A stretch of DNA of 64,000 nucleotides from CAWJAP01 sp963834365. GTDB taxonomy: Bacteria > Acidobacteriota > Vicinamibacteria > Vicinamibacterales > Vicinamibacteraceae. Below the pieces are notes generated by a model. The model saw only the letters and a list, made by a program, of their open reading frames with translations. It was not told the origin of the DNA and ran no database searches. This document shows, piece after piece, positions 21,082 to 30,627 of the stretch. The DNA is taken from positions 121,547-185,546 of the forward strand of contig CAWIBS010000043.1 of assembly GCA_963834365.1 (NCBI GenBank), in the 5' to 3' direction. Made by a program: the position numbers and the translations under genes. How positions within the stretch are numbered: the stretch's first letter is position 1; the number at the start of each line of letters is the position of its first letter.

Positions 21082-21138
21082 GCCGGACCTTTAGGTCCGG
21101 CGAGCCCAGGTCCGACGCTCGGTCGGGCCTTCAGCCCG
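21082..21138. repeat. REP-like palindromes between sucC and sucD
   Basis: GCCGGACCT-TT-AGGTCCGGC at 21082-21101 is a perfect palindrome. A shorter hairpin, CGGGC-CTTCA-GCCCG, follows at 21124-21138. They belong to the same family as the elements at 24050 and 28961. Confidence 0.8.
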
Positions 21139-21162
21139 CGGGCATCCGTCACGACACACACC

Positions 21163-22038
21163 ATGGCTGTCCTGATCGACACGAACACGCGTCTCCTCGT
21201 GCAAGGCCTGACGGGCCGCGAGGGCACCTTCCACGCCAAGCAGGCCGCCGCCTATCACACCACCGTGGTCGGCGGCGTGACTCCCGGGAGGGGCGGCACG
21301 ACCCACGAGGGCTGGCCGATCTTCAACACCGTCGCCGAAGCGGTCGAGAAGACCGGCGCGAATGCGTCGGTCATCTTCGTGCCCCCGCCGGGCGCGGCCG
21401 ACGCGATCATGGAGGCGGCGGATGCGGGCATCGCGCTGGTCGTCGCGATCACCGAAGGCATTCCGACGCTCGACATGATGAAGGCGCTCACCTTTCTCGA
21501 GGGTAAGCCCGGCACCCGCCTGATTGGTCCCAACTGTCCCGGGCTCATCTCGGCTGAGATCGGCAAGGCCGGGATTATCCCCGGCCACATCTGCAAGCGC
21601 GGCCGGGTGGGCATCGTGTCGAAGAGCGGCACGCTGACCTATGAGGCCATCCACCAGCTCACGCGGCTGGGCCTCGGGCAGACCTCGTGCATCGGCATCG
21701 GCGGTGATCCCCTCATCGGCACGAGCTTCATCGATGCGCTGGCGCTCTTCGGGGGCGACCCGGAGACCGAAGCCGTCGTGATGATCGGCGAGATCGGGGG
21801 CAACGCCGAGCAGGACGCGGCCGACTGGATCAGGACGAACTTCAAGAAGCCTGTCGTCGGTTTCATTGCCGGGCAGACGGCCCCGCCCGGGCGCCGCATG
21901 GGACACGCCGGCGCCATCATCGCCGGCGGCAAGGGCACGGCCGCCGAGAAGATGGACGCACTCGCCACGGCCGGCGTCACCGTCGTCAAGAGCCCTGCGG
22001 ATCTGGGCCGCGCGGTCAAGGATCGCCTCGCGCCGTGA
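21163..22038 (+). CDS. sucD: Succinyl-CoA ligase alpha subunit
   Basis: SucD binds CoA and carries the phosphorylated histidine. The 291-residue product has the CoA-binding Rossmann part (VQGLTGREGTFHAKQA), GVTPGRGGTTHEGWP, the ligase core IGPNCPGLIS and SKSGTLTYEA, EIGGNAEQDAA, and the active-site His in RMGHAGAII. Length and motif spacing are normal. It follows sucC and precedes korA, linking 2-oxoglutarate oxidation to succinate formation. Confidence 0.97.
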   Translation: MAVLIDTNTRLLVQGLTGREGTFHAKQAAAYHTTVVGGVTPGRGGTTHEGWPIFNTVAEAVEKTGANASVIFVPPPGAADAIMEAADAGIALVVAITEGIPTLDMMKALTFLEGKPGTRLIGPNCPGLISAEIGKAGIIPGHICKRGRVGIVSKSGTLTYEAIHQLTRLGLGQTSCIGIGGDPLIGTSFIDALALFGGDPETEAVVMIGEIGGNAEQDAADWIRTNFKKPVVGFIAGQTAPPGRRMGHAGAIIAGGKGTAAEKMDALATAGVTVVKSPADLGRAVKDRLAP

Positions 22039-22149
22039 TCGGGCGACGGCGCCCCTGCCTAGCCAAGCTCCCGCTCCGTGTCGTAACATCCTCTGTTTGA
22101 CGGCCGGTCTCGGCGTGCGAGCCGCCCGTTTCACGAGGACACGGCATCC

Positions 22150-24033
22150 ATGGCATTCCCAGACGCACTGGCCGAGGCGGGCCAGTCGGCCCCTCCGTCG
22201 AGCGCTGTCGTCAACGATTTCAGTATTCAGGTCGCGACCGTCAACGGGTCCGGGAGTCAGACGGCCAACCTCGTTCTGATTCGCTCCATCTTCCAGATGG
22301 GCGTGCCCGTGTCGGGCAAGAACCTGTTTCCGTCGAACATCGCCGGCCTGCCCACCTGGTACACGATCCGCGCCAACAAGCACGGCTACGTCGGGCGGAA
22401 GAAGGAGATCGACTTCCTCGTCGCGATGAACCCGGAAACCGCGCGCGAGGACGTGCTCACGCTCGAGCCGGGCGCGGCCGTCGTCTACGACGAGCCGTTG
22501 TCGCTCAAGACGCTGCGCGACGATGTCGTGTTCTATCCGGTGCCGTTCGACAAGCTCGTGGCCGAGGTCACGACCGACGCCAAGCTCCGCCGCCTCGTGC
22601 GGAACATGGTCTACGACGGCATCCTCTCGTTCCTGCTCGAAATCGAGCTCGACGAGATGAAGAAGGCGCTGGACAAGCAGTTGGGACGCAAGCCGAAGGC
22701 GATGGCGCTCAATGCGGCCGCCCTCGACAAGGGCTATGCGTATGCCGCGGCGACCTTCGAGCGTCAGCACCCGTTCCGCATCGCGCGCATGAATCAGACC
22801 GTCGGGAAGGTGCTGGTCGAGGGCAATGCTGCGGCCGCCCTCGGATGTCTGATGGCCGGCGTCACCGTGGTCGCCTGGTACCCGATCACCCCGTCCTCGT
22901 CGCTCTGCGAAACGCTGATCGACTACCTGCGCAAGTACCGGATGGATCCCGACACCGGGCAGGCGACCTTTGCGGTGGTCCAGGCCGAGGACGAGATCGC
23001 CGCGCTCGGGATGGTCGTCGGCGCGGCATGGGCCGGCGCGCGTGCGATGACGTCCACGGCCGGCCCGGGCATCTCGCTGATGGCGGAGTTCGTCGGGCTG
23101 GCCTACTACGCCGAGATTCCGGCGGTCGTGTTCGACATCCAGCGTGTCGGTCCGTCCACCGGCCTGCCGACGCGCACTTCGCAGCAGGACATCGCCTTTG
23201 CGGCGGGCCTGTCGCACGGCGACGCGCGGCACCTGCTCCTGCTGCCGAGCTCGGTGGGCGAGTGCTACGAGATGGCGATGGATGCCTTCGACCTCGCCGA
23301 GCGGTTCCAGACGCCCGTCTTCGTGATGAGCGACCTCGATCTCGGTATGAACATGTGGATGTCGGACCCGTTCGCGTTCCGTGACGCGCCAATCGATCGC
23401 GGAAAGGTGCTCGACGCCGAGACGTTGAAGGCGCTGGGGGAGTGGGGGCGCTACAAAGATGTGGACGGCGACGGTATCCCGTACCGGAGCCTGCCGGGGT
23501 CGGGGATGCCCGCGTACTTCACCCGCGGCACCGGCCACAACGAGAAGGCGCAGTACAGCGAGCGCCCGGACGACTTCGTGCGGAACCTCGATCGGCTGGC
23601 ACGCAAGTTCGACACGGCCCGCGATCGCTTGCCGCCGCCGGTGGCCGACCTCTGCCCGGACGCCAAGGTCGGGATCCTCGCCTACGGCACGTCGCACTGG
23701 GCGATCGTCGAGAGCCGGGACCAGCTGACTGCGGAGGGTGGGCTCGAGACCTCGTATCTGCGCCTGCGCGCCTATCCCTTCTCACCGGCGGTCGCGGCGT
23801 TCATCGACGGCTGCGAGCGCGTCTATGTCGTCGAACAGAACCGCGATGCCCAGATGATGGGCCTGCTCAAGCAGGAGCTCGACGCGCCGCGCATCGCCAA
23901 GCTGCGCAAGGTCCTGCACTACAACGGCCTGCCCCTCGATGCGCGGTCGGTGACCGACGACATCCTGGCGCAGGAAGGTCTGATCGACGTGCAGCACGAG
24001 GATGCCACCCGCGGCGCCGTTGGCGGCGAATGA
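22150..24033 (+). CDS. korA: 2-oxoglutarate:ferredoxin oxidoreductase, fused gamma-alpha subunit
   Basis: KorAB oxidises 2-oxoglutarate to succinyl-CoA and reduces ferredoxin, in place of the NAD-linked dehydrogenase complex. Residues about 15-190 are the gamma domain (SIQVATVNGSGSQTANLVL, QMGVPVSGKNLFPSNI). The alpha domain starts near 215, with NAAAALGCLMAG followed by the pyrimidine-domain motif YPITPSSSLCE, a Glu in QAEDEIAA, and TSTAGPGISLM. The fused order is the usual one for this two-subunit type. The frame is clean. It is followed after 80 bp by korB, with a REP-like element between. Confidence 0.94.
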   Translation: MAFPDALAEAGQSAPPSSAVVNDFSIQVATVNGSGSQTANLVLIRSIFQMGVPVSGKNLFPSNIAGLPTWYTIRANKHGYVGRKKEIDFLVAMNPETAREDVLTLEPGAAVVYDEPLSLKTLRDDVVFYPVPFDKLVAEVTTDAKLRRLVRNMVYDGILSFLLEIELDEMKKALDKQLGRKPKAMALNAAALDKGYAYAAATFERQHPFRIARMNQTVGKVLVEGNAAAALGCLMAGVTVVAWYPITPSSSLCETLIDYLRKYRMDPDTGQATFAVVQAEDEIAALGMVVGAAWAGARAMTSTAGPGISLMAEFVGLAYYAEIPAVVFDIQRVGPSTGLPTRTSQQDIAFAAGLSHGDARHLLLLPSSVGECYEMAMDAFDLAERFQTPVFVMSDLDLGMNMWMSDPFAFRDAPIDRGKVLDAETLKALGEWGRYKDVDGDGIPYRSLPGSGMPAYFTRGTGHNEKAQYSERPDDFVRNLDRLARKFDTARDRLPPPVADLCPDAKVGILAYGTSHWAIVESRDQLTAEGGLETSYLRLRAYPFSPAVAAFIDGCERVYVVEQNRDAQMMGLLKQELDAPRIAKLRKVLHYNGLPLDARSVTDDILAQEGLIDVQHEDATRGAVGGE

Positions 24034-24049
24034 CCGCATCCGTACGGTT

Positions 24050-24098
24050 CCGCAGGCCGGGGCTTCGCGGTTTGGTAGGCCGGGGCTTTAGCCCCGGC
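24050..24098. repeat. REP-like palindrome between korA and korB
   Basis: GTAGGCCGGGGCTTTAGCCC spans a palindrome with 8-bp arms at 24079-24098. It is preceded by an imperfect half copy, GGCCGGGGCTTCGCGG, at 24055-24070. Confidence 0.8.
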
Positions 24099-24113
24099 GA
24101 GCATTGAATCAAC

Positions 24114-25163
24114 ATGGACACCACCACGACACCATCTTCACCGCCGAAGAAGACCAACCGCATCGGCCTCGAGCTTGCGATCTATCGGGGCAGCAAGACG
24201 ACGCTGTGCGCCGGCTGCGGACACAATGCCATCTCCGAGCGGATCATCGACGCGTTCTACGAGATGGGCGTCGATCCCCGCCAGGTCATCAAGCTGTCCG
24301 GCATCGGATGCTCGAGCAAGAGCCCGGCCTACTTCCTGGGCACGTCACACGGGTTCAACGCCGTCCACGGCCGCATGCCATCGGTGGCGACGGGCGCGCT
24401 GCTCGCCAACCGCAAGCTGATTGCCGTCGGCGTCAGCGGCGACGGCGACACCGGCGCGATTGGCATCGGCCAGTTCGTGCATCTGATGCGGCGCAACCTG
24501 CCGGTCGTCTACATCATCGAGGACAACGGCTGCTACGGGCTGACCAAGGGCCAGTTCTCGCCGACCGCCGACGTCGGCTCGAAGCAGAAGAACGGCGTCG
24601 TCAACGACCTGACGCCCCTCGACACCTGCGCGCTGGCGATCGAGCTCGGGGCCACCTTCGTCGCGCGCTCCTTCTCGGGCGACAAGAAGCAGCTGCTGTC
24701 GATTCTCAAGACGGCGCTGAGCCACCGCGGCACGAGCATGATCGACGTCATCTCTCCGTGCGTGACCTTCAACGATCACGAGGGCTCGACCAAGAGCTAC
24801 GCCTACGTCAAGGACCACGACGAGCCGCTCGGCGAGATCAGCTTCGTCCCGTTCTTCGACGACATCACCGTCGAGTACGACCCGGGGACGACGACCGAAG
24901 TGAAGATGCACGACGGGTCGCGGCTGCTGCTGAAGAAGCTCGGCGACGATTACGATCCGATGGACCGGACGCGGGCCATCGAGGTACTGCGCGAGACCAC
25001 GCGGCGCGGCGAGTTCGCGACCGGCGTGCTCTATGTCGAGCCGGACAAGGACGACTTCATCACCCAGCTCAACCTCGTGGACGTGCCGCTGGCCGAACTG
25101 CCGGAGTCACGGACGCGTCCGTCCCGGGCCGTCCTCGACGCAGTCATGGAGAGCCTGCGGTAG
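24114..25163 (+). CDS. korB: 2-oxoglutarate:ferredoxin oxidoreductase, beta subunit
   Basis: KorB binds thiamine diphosphate and the Fe-S cluster. The 349-residue product has cluster cysteines in TLCAGCGHN and GIGCSS, and the ThDP/Mg motif GDGDTGAIGIGQFVH with EDNGCYGLTKGQFSPT. A further Cys lies in ISPCVTFNDHEGSTKS, as in pyruvate and 2-oxoacid oxidoreductase beta chains. Normal length and clean frame. A ferredoxin gene is not seen nearby. Confidence 0.95.
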   Translation: MDTTTTPSSPPKKTNRIGLELAIYRGSKTTLCAGCGHNAISERIIDAFYEMGVDPRQVIKLSGIGCSSKSPAYFLGTSHGFNAVHGRMPSVATGALLANRKLIAVGVSGDGDTGAIGIGQFVHLMRRNLPVVYIIEDNGCYGLTKGQFSPTADVGSKQKNGVVNDLTPLDTCALAIELGATFVARSFSGDKKQLLSILKTALSHRGTSMIDVISPCVTFNDHEGSTKSYAYVKDHDEPLGEISFVPFFDDITVEYDPGTTTEVKMHDGSRLLLKKLGDDYDPMDRTRAIEVLRETTRRGEFATGVLYVEPDKDDFITQLNLVDVPLAELPESRTRPSRAVLDAVMESLR

Positions 25164-25181
25164 GAATTTCCTCACTCATCC

Positions 25182-25598
25182 ATGGAACGCACATTCGCCA
25201 TCATCAAACCCGACGCGGTCCAGCGGAAGCTCGCCGGCCGCATTCTCCAGCGCATCGAGGAGGACGGCTTCACGGTCCGGGCGCTGCGCCTGATGCACAT
25301 GACCAAGCGGGAGGCGGAAGGCTTTTACGCCGTCCACCGCGAGCGGCCGTTTTTCGGCGCGTTGACCGACTTCATGTCGTCGGGGCCGGCGATTGTCATG
25401 GCGCTCGAAGCGCCCGACGCCATCCGCAAATGGCGCGCCGTGATGGGCGCCACCGATCCGGCCAAGGCCGATGCCGGGACCCTCCGGAAGGAGTTCGGCG
25501 AGTCCATCGAGCGCAACGCCACCCACGGATCCGACGCGCCGGAGACGGCGGCCTTCGAGCTGGGCTATTTCTTCGCCGGCCTCGAGCTCGTCCAATAG
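25182..25598 (+). CDS. ndk: Nucleoside diphosphate kinase
   Basis: Ndk transfers phosphate between nucleoside triphosphates and diphosphates. The 138-residue product has TFAIIKPDAVQR at the N-terminus, the substrate segment RERPFFGALTDFMSSGP, and the phosphoryl-carrier His in NATHGSDAPETA. Length is normal. It lies 18 bp after korB, so it may share that transcript; SucCD and Ndk cooperate in NTP balance in other bacteria. Confidence 0.96.
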   Translation: MERTFAIIKPDAVQRKLAGRILQRIEEDGFTVRALRLMHMTKREAEGFYAVHRERPFFGALTDFMSSGPAIVMALEAPDAIRKWRAVMGATDPAKADAGTLRKEFGESIERNATHGSDAPETAAFELGYFFAGLELVQ

Positions 25599-25631
25599 CC
25601 GGACCGACCGGGACGTCGGGGAGGTGTTCCC

Positions 25632-25826
25632 ATGGGCCGCATGCTGGTCGTGGCCGGTCTGCTCATCGCTGTCGTCGGCCTGGTGATGATGGCAGGAGTG
25701 CCGCTCGGCCGGCTGCCCGGAGACATCACCTTCCGTCGCGGCAACTCGACGATCTCCATTCCGATCGTGACCTGCCTGCTGCTGAGCGTGCTCCTGACGA
25801 TCGTCTTCTCGCTGTTCCGTCGATGA
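25632..25826 (+). CDS. DUF2905-family small membrane protein
   Basis: A 64-residue protein with two predicted helices, about residues 4-21 and 42-60, and between them the signature GRLPGDITFRRGNSTISIPI. That pattern is the DUF2905 family. Function is not known; it is an inner-membrane protein by prediction. It lies 33 bp after ndk. Confidence 0.85.
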   Translation: MGRMLVVAGLLIAVVGLVMMAGVPLGRLPGDITFRRGNSTISIPIVTCLLLSVLLTIVFSLFRR

Positions 25827-25854
25827 ACCGAACCTGAGCGTCTCCGCCGGTCAC

Positions 25855-25990
25855 TCTGACCGTTCCAGCCGCTCCGTCCGCTCCAACCGCTCCAGCCGCT
25901 CCAGCCGCCCCAGTCGCCCAGTCGCCCAGTCCCCAAGCGCAGTCCTCGGTCCCCCAGTCCCCGAGTCGCCCAGTCGCCCAGCCCCCCAAC
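25855..25990 (+). repeat. 8/9-bp tandem repeat block upstream of dcd
   Basis: Degenerate YCGYTCCAN units (9 bp) are followed by TCGCCCAG units (8 bp), then a spaced second run of TCGCCCAG. The order and units match the block at 3027-3102. It fills almost the whole gap between the DUF2905 gene and dcd. Confidence 0.8.
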
Positions 25991-25991
25991 C

Positions 25992-26546
25992 ATGTCCATC
26001 AAATCCGATCGCTGGATCAAGCGCATGGCCGTCGAACACGCGATGATCTCGCCCTTCGAGGACCGACAGGTCCGACAGGGCGTGATCTCCTACGGCCTGT
26101 CGTCGTACGGCTACGACATCCGCGTCGCCGACGAGTTCAAGATCTTCACCAACATCAACACGACCGTGATCGATCCGAAGCAGTTCGATCCGCGATCGTT
26201 CGTCGATCTCAAGGCCGACGTCTGCATCGTGCCGCCGAACTCGTTCGCGCTGGCGCGGACCATCGAGTACTTCAAGATCCCGCGCGACGTGCTGACGGTC
26301 TGCCTCGGCAAGTCCACCTACGCCCGCTGCGGGATCATCGTCAACGTGACTCCGTTCGAGCCCGAGTGGGAGGGCACGGCCACGCTCGAGATCTCGAACA
26401 CGACGCCGCTCCCCGCGAAGATTTACGCCAATGAAGGCATCGCCCAGGTGCTGTTCTTCCAGAGCGACGAGGCGTGCGAGGTCTCCTACGGTGACAAGAA
26501 GGGGAAGTACCAGGCACAGCTGGAAGTAACCCTGCCCCGTATCTGA
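25992..26546 (+). CDS. dcd: dCTP deaminase
   Basis: Dcd deaminates dCTP to dUTP for thymidylate synthesis. The 184-residue product has the trimeric dUTPase-like fold motifs: ISYGLSSYGYDIRVAD, the nucleotide-binding KSTYARCGI, and the catalytic Glu region TPFEPEWEGTATLEISNTTP, ending with the usual C-terminal lid. Length is right for the monofunctional enzyme. The ATG lies immediately after the repeat block, so the ribosome-binding region is made of repeat sequence. Confidence 0.95.
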   Translation: MSIKSDRWIKRMAVEHAMISPFEDRQVRQGVISYGLSSYGYDIRVADEFKIFTNINTTVIDPKQFDPRSFVDLKADVCIVPPNSFALARTIEYFKIPRDVLTVCLGKSTYARCGIIVNVTPFEPEWEGTATLEISNTTPLPAKIYANEGIAQVLFFQSDEACEVSYGDKKGKYQAQLEVTLPRI

Positions 26547-26647
26547 ATCGACACCCGGTTGTCATCGGTGGGACCGGGTCGGGAGCCGGGCCGGACCCGG
26601 TCCGCGGCAACCACGGCGACCTGGCGCTCGTCTATTTCTTCGACTGG

Positions 26648-28932
26648 ATGTCGAAGACTTCGAAGCCAACCAGAGGTGTTCAAACTGTTCGTTCGCGGAC
26701 GGTCGCGTTGGCGATCGTGCTCGTCGTGTCATTCGCGAACGCCAGTCGTGCTCAGAGCACACCATCGCCGGCCGTCGCTCCCTCCAAGACGGTCGCGACA
26801 TTGACCGCGGTCCGCGCCGGCACGCCACCAGTCATCGATGGCACGCTCGACGATGCGATCTGGCAGGGCGCGTCGTTCCCGGCCGACCGCTGGACGTCGT
26901 ACAACCCGATGCACGGCGACACGATCCCCCAGCAAACGCAGGTGTGGATCGCGTACGACACGCGGTACCTCTACTTCGCGTTCCAGTGCGACGACCCCGA
27001 GCCGGCGCGCATCAAGACCAGCATCACGCGGCGCGACAACATCTGGAGCGACGACTGGGTCGGCTTCAGCCTCGACGCGCTCGGGACCGGCCAGGTCTCC
27101 TATCACCTGATGGTGAATCCCAGCGGCGTGCAGCTCGACATGCTCAACACGAGCGGTGGTGGTGAGGACACGTCTCCCGACTGGGTGTGGGACAGCGCCG
27201 GGCGGCTGAACGACAAGGGCTATGCCGTCGAAATCCGCCTGCCGCTGCAGTCGATTCGCTTCAAGGGCGGCTCGCAGGTCCGGATGGGCGTGCTGTTCTG
27301 GCGGCGCGTGAGCCGCCTGGGCGTGTCGGTGTCGTGGCCGGGCCTGGCGCCGAACGAGTGGGTGTTCCAGCATCACGCCGCGCTGCAATTCACCGAGCTG
27401 CAGGCGCGCCCCACCCGGGAGCTGATCCCGAGCGTGACGTATGCCGGGCAGCAGGAGCGGGCCACGCCGGTGGGGTGGGCCGCGCTCGACGACAACGGGG
27501 AAGTCGGAGTGAGCGGCAAGGTCGGGGTGACGTCCACGATCACGCTCGATGCGACCCTGAACCCGGACTTCAGCCAGGTCGAAAGCGATGCGTTCCAGGT
27601 CGAGGTGAACCAGCGCTTCCCGGTGTTCTTCTCGGAGAAGCGCCCCTTCTTCATGGAGGGCGCCGGGCTCTTCAACCTCGCGGGCGTGGGCGGCGGCGAT
27701 TCGAGCATGGTGACGGCGGTCCACACGCGGCGCATCGTCGATCCGTTGTACGGCGCCAAGGTGACGGGCTCGCAGGGCCGACTTCACCTTCGGCACGCTC
27801 GTCGCGCAGGATCAGTCGGCGGGCCGCGATCGACCCGAGGGCGATCCGCTCGCCGACCGGGATCGGCTCTTCGCGATCGGCCGCCTGCAGTACAGCCTCA
27901 AGCCCGGGAGCTTCGCAGGGCTCATCCTGACCGACACCGAGTTCGGGGACGGGTTCAACCGCGTCGCGGGCGCCGACCTCAATCTCAACCTCCCGCATTC
28001 ACAGCGGCTCACGGCCATGGTGATCCAGTCGGGAACGCGCCATCGCGGAAACGGGGCTGCGGACCCACGGGATGGCCGCACAGGCGAACTACGGCGTGAG
28101 CACCCGGCGCTTCGACGTCTACTCGCAGGCCGAGCACTACGATCGCGACTTCCAGATGGACACGGCGTTCTACAACCGCACCGGCTTCACCATCGGATGG
28201 GTGTTTGCGGGCGTGAGCTTCTATCCCGACAAGCAGAAGATGCCGTGGTTCCACCGCGTCGTGCCATTCACGTTCACCCAGGGCGGGCGCGACCGCGTGC
28301 AGGAGGGCGACGAGTTCCTCACCGTGAACGGCATCCGGCTGCACTTCAGCCGCAACGGCTTCTTCCGCGTCGATCGGAGCGCCGGCCGCGAGCCGTTTGC
28401 CGGGCAGCGCTTCACCATCGGCCGAACGCGCATGTTCGGCTCGGTGCAAGCGTTCCGATGGCTGATGGTCGGCGGCAATTTCAGCCAGGGCGCCGCGACG
28501 TTCTACGATGCCGAGGATCCGTTCCAGGGCCAGTCGATCGACTACGGCGGCAACGTCGTGCTGCAGCCCACTGCGCGCCTGACCGAGGATCTGTCCGTCA
28601 ACTACGTGGACTTCGATCGCGACGACACGGGCGCCGATGTCTACGCGCTGACCATCGTCAACAGCCGAACCACGTATCAGTTCACGAGACAGCTGTTCAT
28701 CCGCGGCACCCTGCAATACGACAGCTCGCGCCGGCGCGTGCTGACCGATCTGCTCGGCTCCTACGAGCTGCGCCCGGGCACGGTGCTCTTCGCTGGATAT
28801 GGCTCGCTCATCGAGCGGCGCGGCTTCGCCGACGGCGCATGGACGACCGGCGAGGATCCCGTCCGGGCGCCCCGGTATCTCACGACACGTCGTGGGCTCT
28901 TCCTGAAGGCGTCGTATCTGCACCGGTTCTGA
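26648..28932 (+). CDS. DUF5916-type outer-membrane/surface protein with CBM9-like N-domain, two frameshifts
   Basis: A large exported protein of about 760 residues. A signal peptide ends near ANASRAQ. A CBM9/DOMON-like domain follows (VIDGTLDDAIWQGA, DDPEPARIKTSITRRDN, WSDDWVGFSLD). The DUF5916 core then has TLNPDFSQVESDAFQVEVNQ and FFSEKRPFFMEGAGLF. The C-terminal part looks like barrel strands. The frame is lost near 27775 and again near 28050; the middle frame reads DFTFGTLVAQDQSAGRD, and the third begins THGMAAQANYGVSTRRF. All three pieces fit one family member. The breaks are probably sequence errors, though decay cannot be excluded. Function unknown; a carbohydrate link is only suggested by the CBM9 domain. 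Confidence 0.78.
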
Positions 28933-28960
28933 GCGCGCGCCGGTCACGAAGCAGGGGCCC

Positions 28961-29058
28961 GCCGGACCTGAAGGTCCGGCCTACCGTGTCGCGGTCCCCG
29001 CCTCGGTCGGCCCCGCCTCGGTCGGGCGCCCTCGGTAGGGCGGGGCTTCAGCCCCGCC
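28961..29058. repeat. Compound REP-like palindromes between DUF5916 gene and EEP gene
   Basis: GCCGGACCTGAAGGTCCGGC is a perfect 20-bp palindrome at 28961-28980. Two CCCCGCCTCGGTCGG-like half units follow, and then GGCGGGGCT-TCA-GCCCCGCC at 29039-29058. They lie between convergent genes, so they could also act as a bidirectional terminator. Confidence 0.8.
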
Positions 29059-29075
29059 TGGCGCCGCTGCCCGAC

Positions 29076-30059
29076 CTACGGCAGCATGAACTCCGCGATC
29101 ACCGGCGCGTGATCGGATTCGGGGAACTTGGAGTCGGTCGAGAAGCCGACCGATTCATCGTGGAGCACCTCGTTGTGGATCTCCGTGGATTGCCAGTGCG
29201 CGAGCAGCGGACGCGACGCGAGGATGTGGTCGAGCATGACGCCGCGGCCGTGATGATAGAGGCTGAAGCGGGCTGGTTCCGGGACGTTGCGCTCGCACGG
29301 CACCATCAGCCGGGTTACGAGGTCGGGGTTCCCGGTGTTCTCCACGTCGCCCCGGATGGCTTCCATCGGCACCTCGTCGATGTCGGCGTTGAAATCGCCG
29401 CACGCGATGATGTGAGCGTTGGCATCGGCGGTGAAGATCTGATCGATGATCATCCGCGTTTCGAACGCCTGCCCGACGCGTTTCATGGCCGAGACGAACG
29501 ACCCTTCAGCCCAGCCTGACGCGGTGGTCCAGACGAACTGGTTGGGGTGCTGCCCAGGGATGTGGGTCGGCAGTTTCGACTTGAGATGCACGTTGAGGAT
29601 GTGGAGCGTGACACCGGTCGGCAGCGTGATGCCGGCCCGGAGGATCGGTCGCTCCCACGTGATGTCGAGGGCGTTGGTATCGGCGGGCAGCGCCGTCACT
29701 CGGCGATACGCGGGCCGTGGCACGACATCGTGCTTGATCTGCGCGTGCGAGGCGATGGGGAACCGGCTGAGGATGACCAGATTGCGTTCGTCGAACGGCG
29801 TCGTGCCGTCGGCGAGCGTCGTCGACACCCGGTTGAACGCGGCATACGGCGTGGTCGCGAGCAGCTGGTCGAGCGCCGCGAACGAGCGGACCCCGCCGAC
29901 CGCCTGGCTGTTGACTTCCTGCAGGCACAGGACGTCGGCGCGCAGGCGCAGAAACTGCGGCCGCATGAGCGCGATCCGGCGCTCGAGTGTGGGCGCCGTC
30001 GTGCCGGGGTCGTCGAAGTTCTCGATGTTGAACGTGACCAGGCGCAGAGGAGTAGGCAT
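29076..30059 (-). CDS. Endonuclease/exonuclease/phosphatase (EEP) family protein
   Basis: The 327-residue product has the EEP fold signatures: RLVTFNIENF at the start, DVLCLQEVNS with the metal-binding Glu, HLKSKLP, CGDFNADIDE with the catalytic Asp/Asn pair, and a terminal SDHAPVIAEF. Substrate cannot be told from sequence; the fold serves nucleases, phosphatases and sphingomyelinases. No signal peptide is seen from the ATG at 30059, so it is probably cytosolic. It is the last gene of a minus-strand group with the VOC and sirtuin genes. Confidence 0.85.
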   Translation of the reverse strand: MPTPLRLVTFNIENFDDPGTTAPTLERRIALMRPQFLRLRADVLCLQEVNSQAVGGVRSFAALDQLLATTPYAAFNRVSTTLADGTTPFDERNLVILSRFPIASHAQIKHDVVPRPAYRRVTALPADTNALDITWERPILRAGITLPTGVTLHILNVHLKSKLPTHIPGQHPNQFVWTTASGWAEGSFVSAMKRVGQAFETRMIIDQIFTADANAHIIACGDFNADIDEVPMEAIRGDVENTGNPDLVTRLMVPCERNVPEPARFSLYHHGRGVMLDHILASRPLLAHWQSTEIHNEVLHDESVGFSTDSKFPESDHAPVIAEFMLP

Positions 30060-30105
30060 ACGGATGTCTCCACTCCATACAACGCCGGGGGCCCAGGCCC
30101 CGAAC

Positions 30106-30627
30106 TCAGGCTTCCCGGGAGGCCAGCAGACTGCGCAGATCGAGGGGCCTGGTGTACATCGCCAGCTCCCCGTCCGTGGTCCGGGGCCACTCGGCGGCCG
30201 GTCGATCCCAGTACAGCTCGACGCCGTTGTCGTCGGGGTCGCGCAGGTAGAGGGCTTCGCTGACGCCGTGATCGCTGGCCCCTTCGAGCAGCACGCCGGC
30301 GGCAATCAACCGGTGCAGGGCATCGGCGAGGCCCTGGCGCGCCGGATAGCGGATGGCCAGGTGGTAGAGGCCGGTGGTGCCGAGCGGCGGCGGCCCTCCC
30401 GAGTGGCTTTCCCAGGTGTTGAGGCCGATGTGATGGTGGTAGCCGCCTGCCGAAATGAACGCCGCCGACTGCCCGTAGCGCTGCGTCAGCTCGAAGCCGA
30501 GGATGCCGCAGTAGAACGCGAGCGCCCGTTCGATGTCGGCCACCTTGAGGTGCACGTGGCCGATGGTCGCGCCGGGATCGATGGGGCCGAAGCGCAACTC
30601 AGGCGCCCGTGGGTCATCCAGCGTCAC
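30106..30627 (-). CDS. VOC (glyoxalase/dioxygenase-like) family protein
   Basis: The start is a GTG at 30627 that overlaps the sirtuin stop (GTGA). The 173-residue product has a beta-alpha-beta-beta-beta module: IGHVHLKVADIERALAFYCG, then GYHHHIGLNTWES with candidate metal histidines, LYHLAIRYP, and DHGVSEALYLRDPDDNGVEL with a terminal Glu ligand. It resembles CatE-type or fosfomycin-resistance-like VOC proteins. The natural substrate is not evident. Confidence 0.85.
   Translation of the reverse strand: MTLDDPRAPELRFGPIDPGATIGHVHLKVADIERALAFYCGILGFELTQRYGQSAAFISAGGYHHHIGLNTWESHSGGPPPLGTTGLYHLAIRYPARQGLADALHRLIAAGVLLEGASDHGVSEALYLRDPDDNGVELYWDRPAAEWPRTTDGELAMYTRPLDLRSLLASREA

Noticed and set aside
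21091..23697. 868-codon open frame on the minus strand
   Set aside because: It is antisense to sucD and korA and lacks any protein-like pattern.
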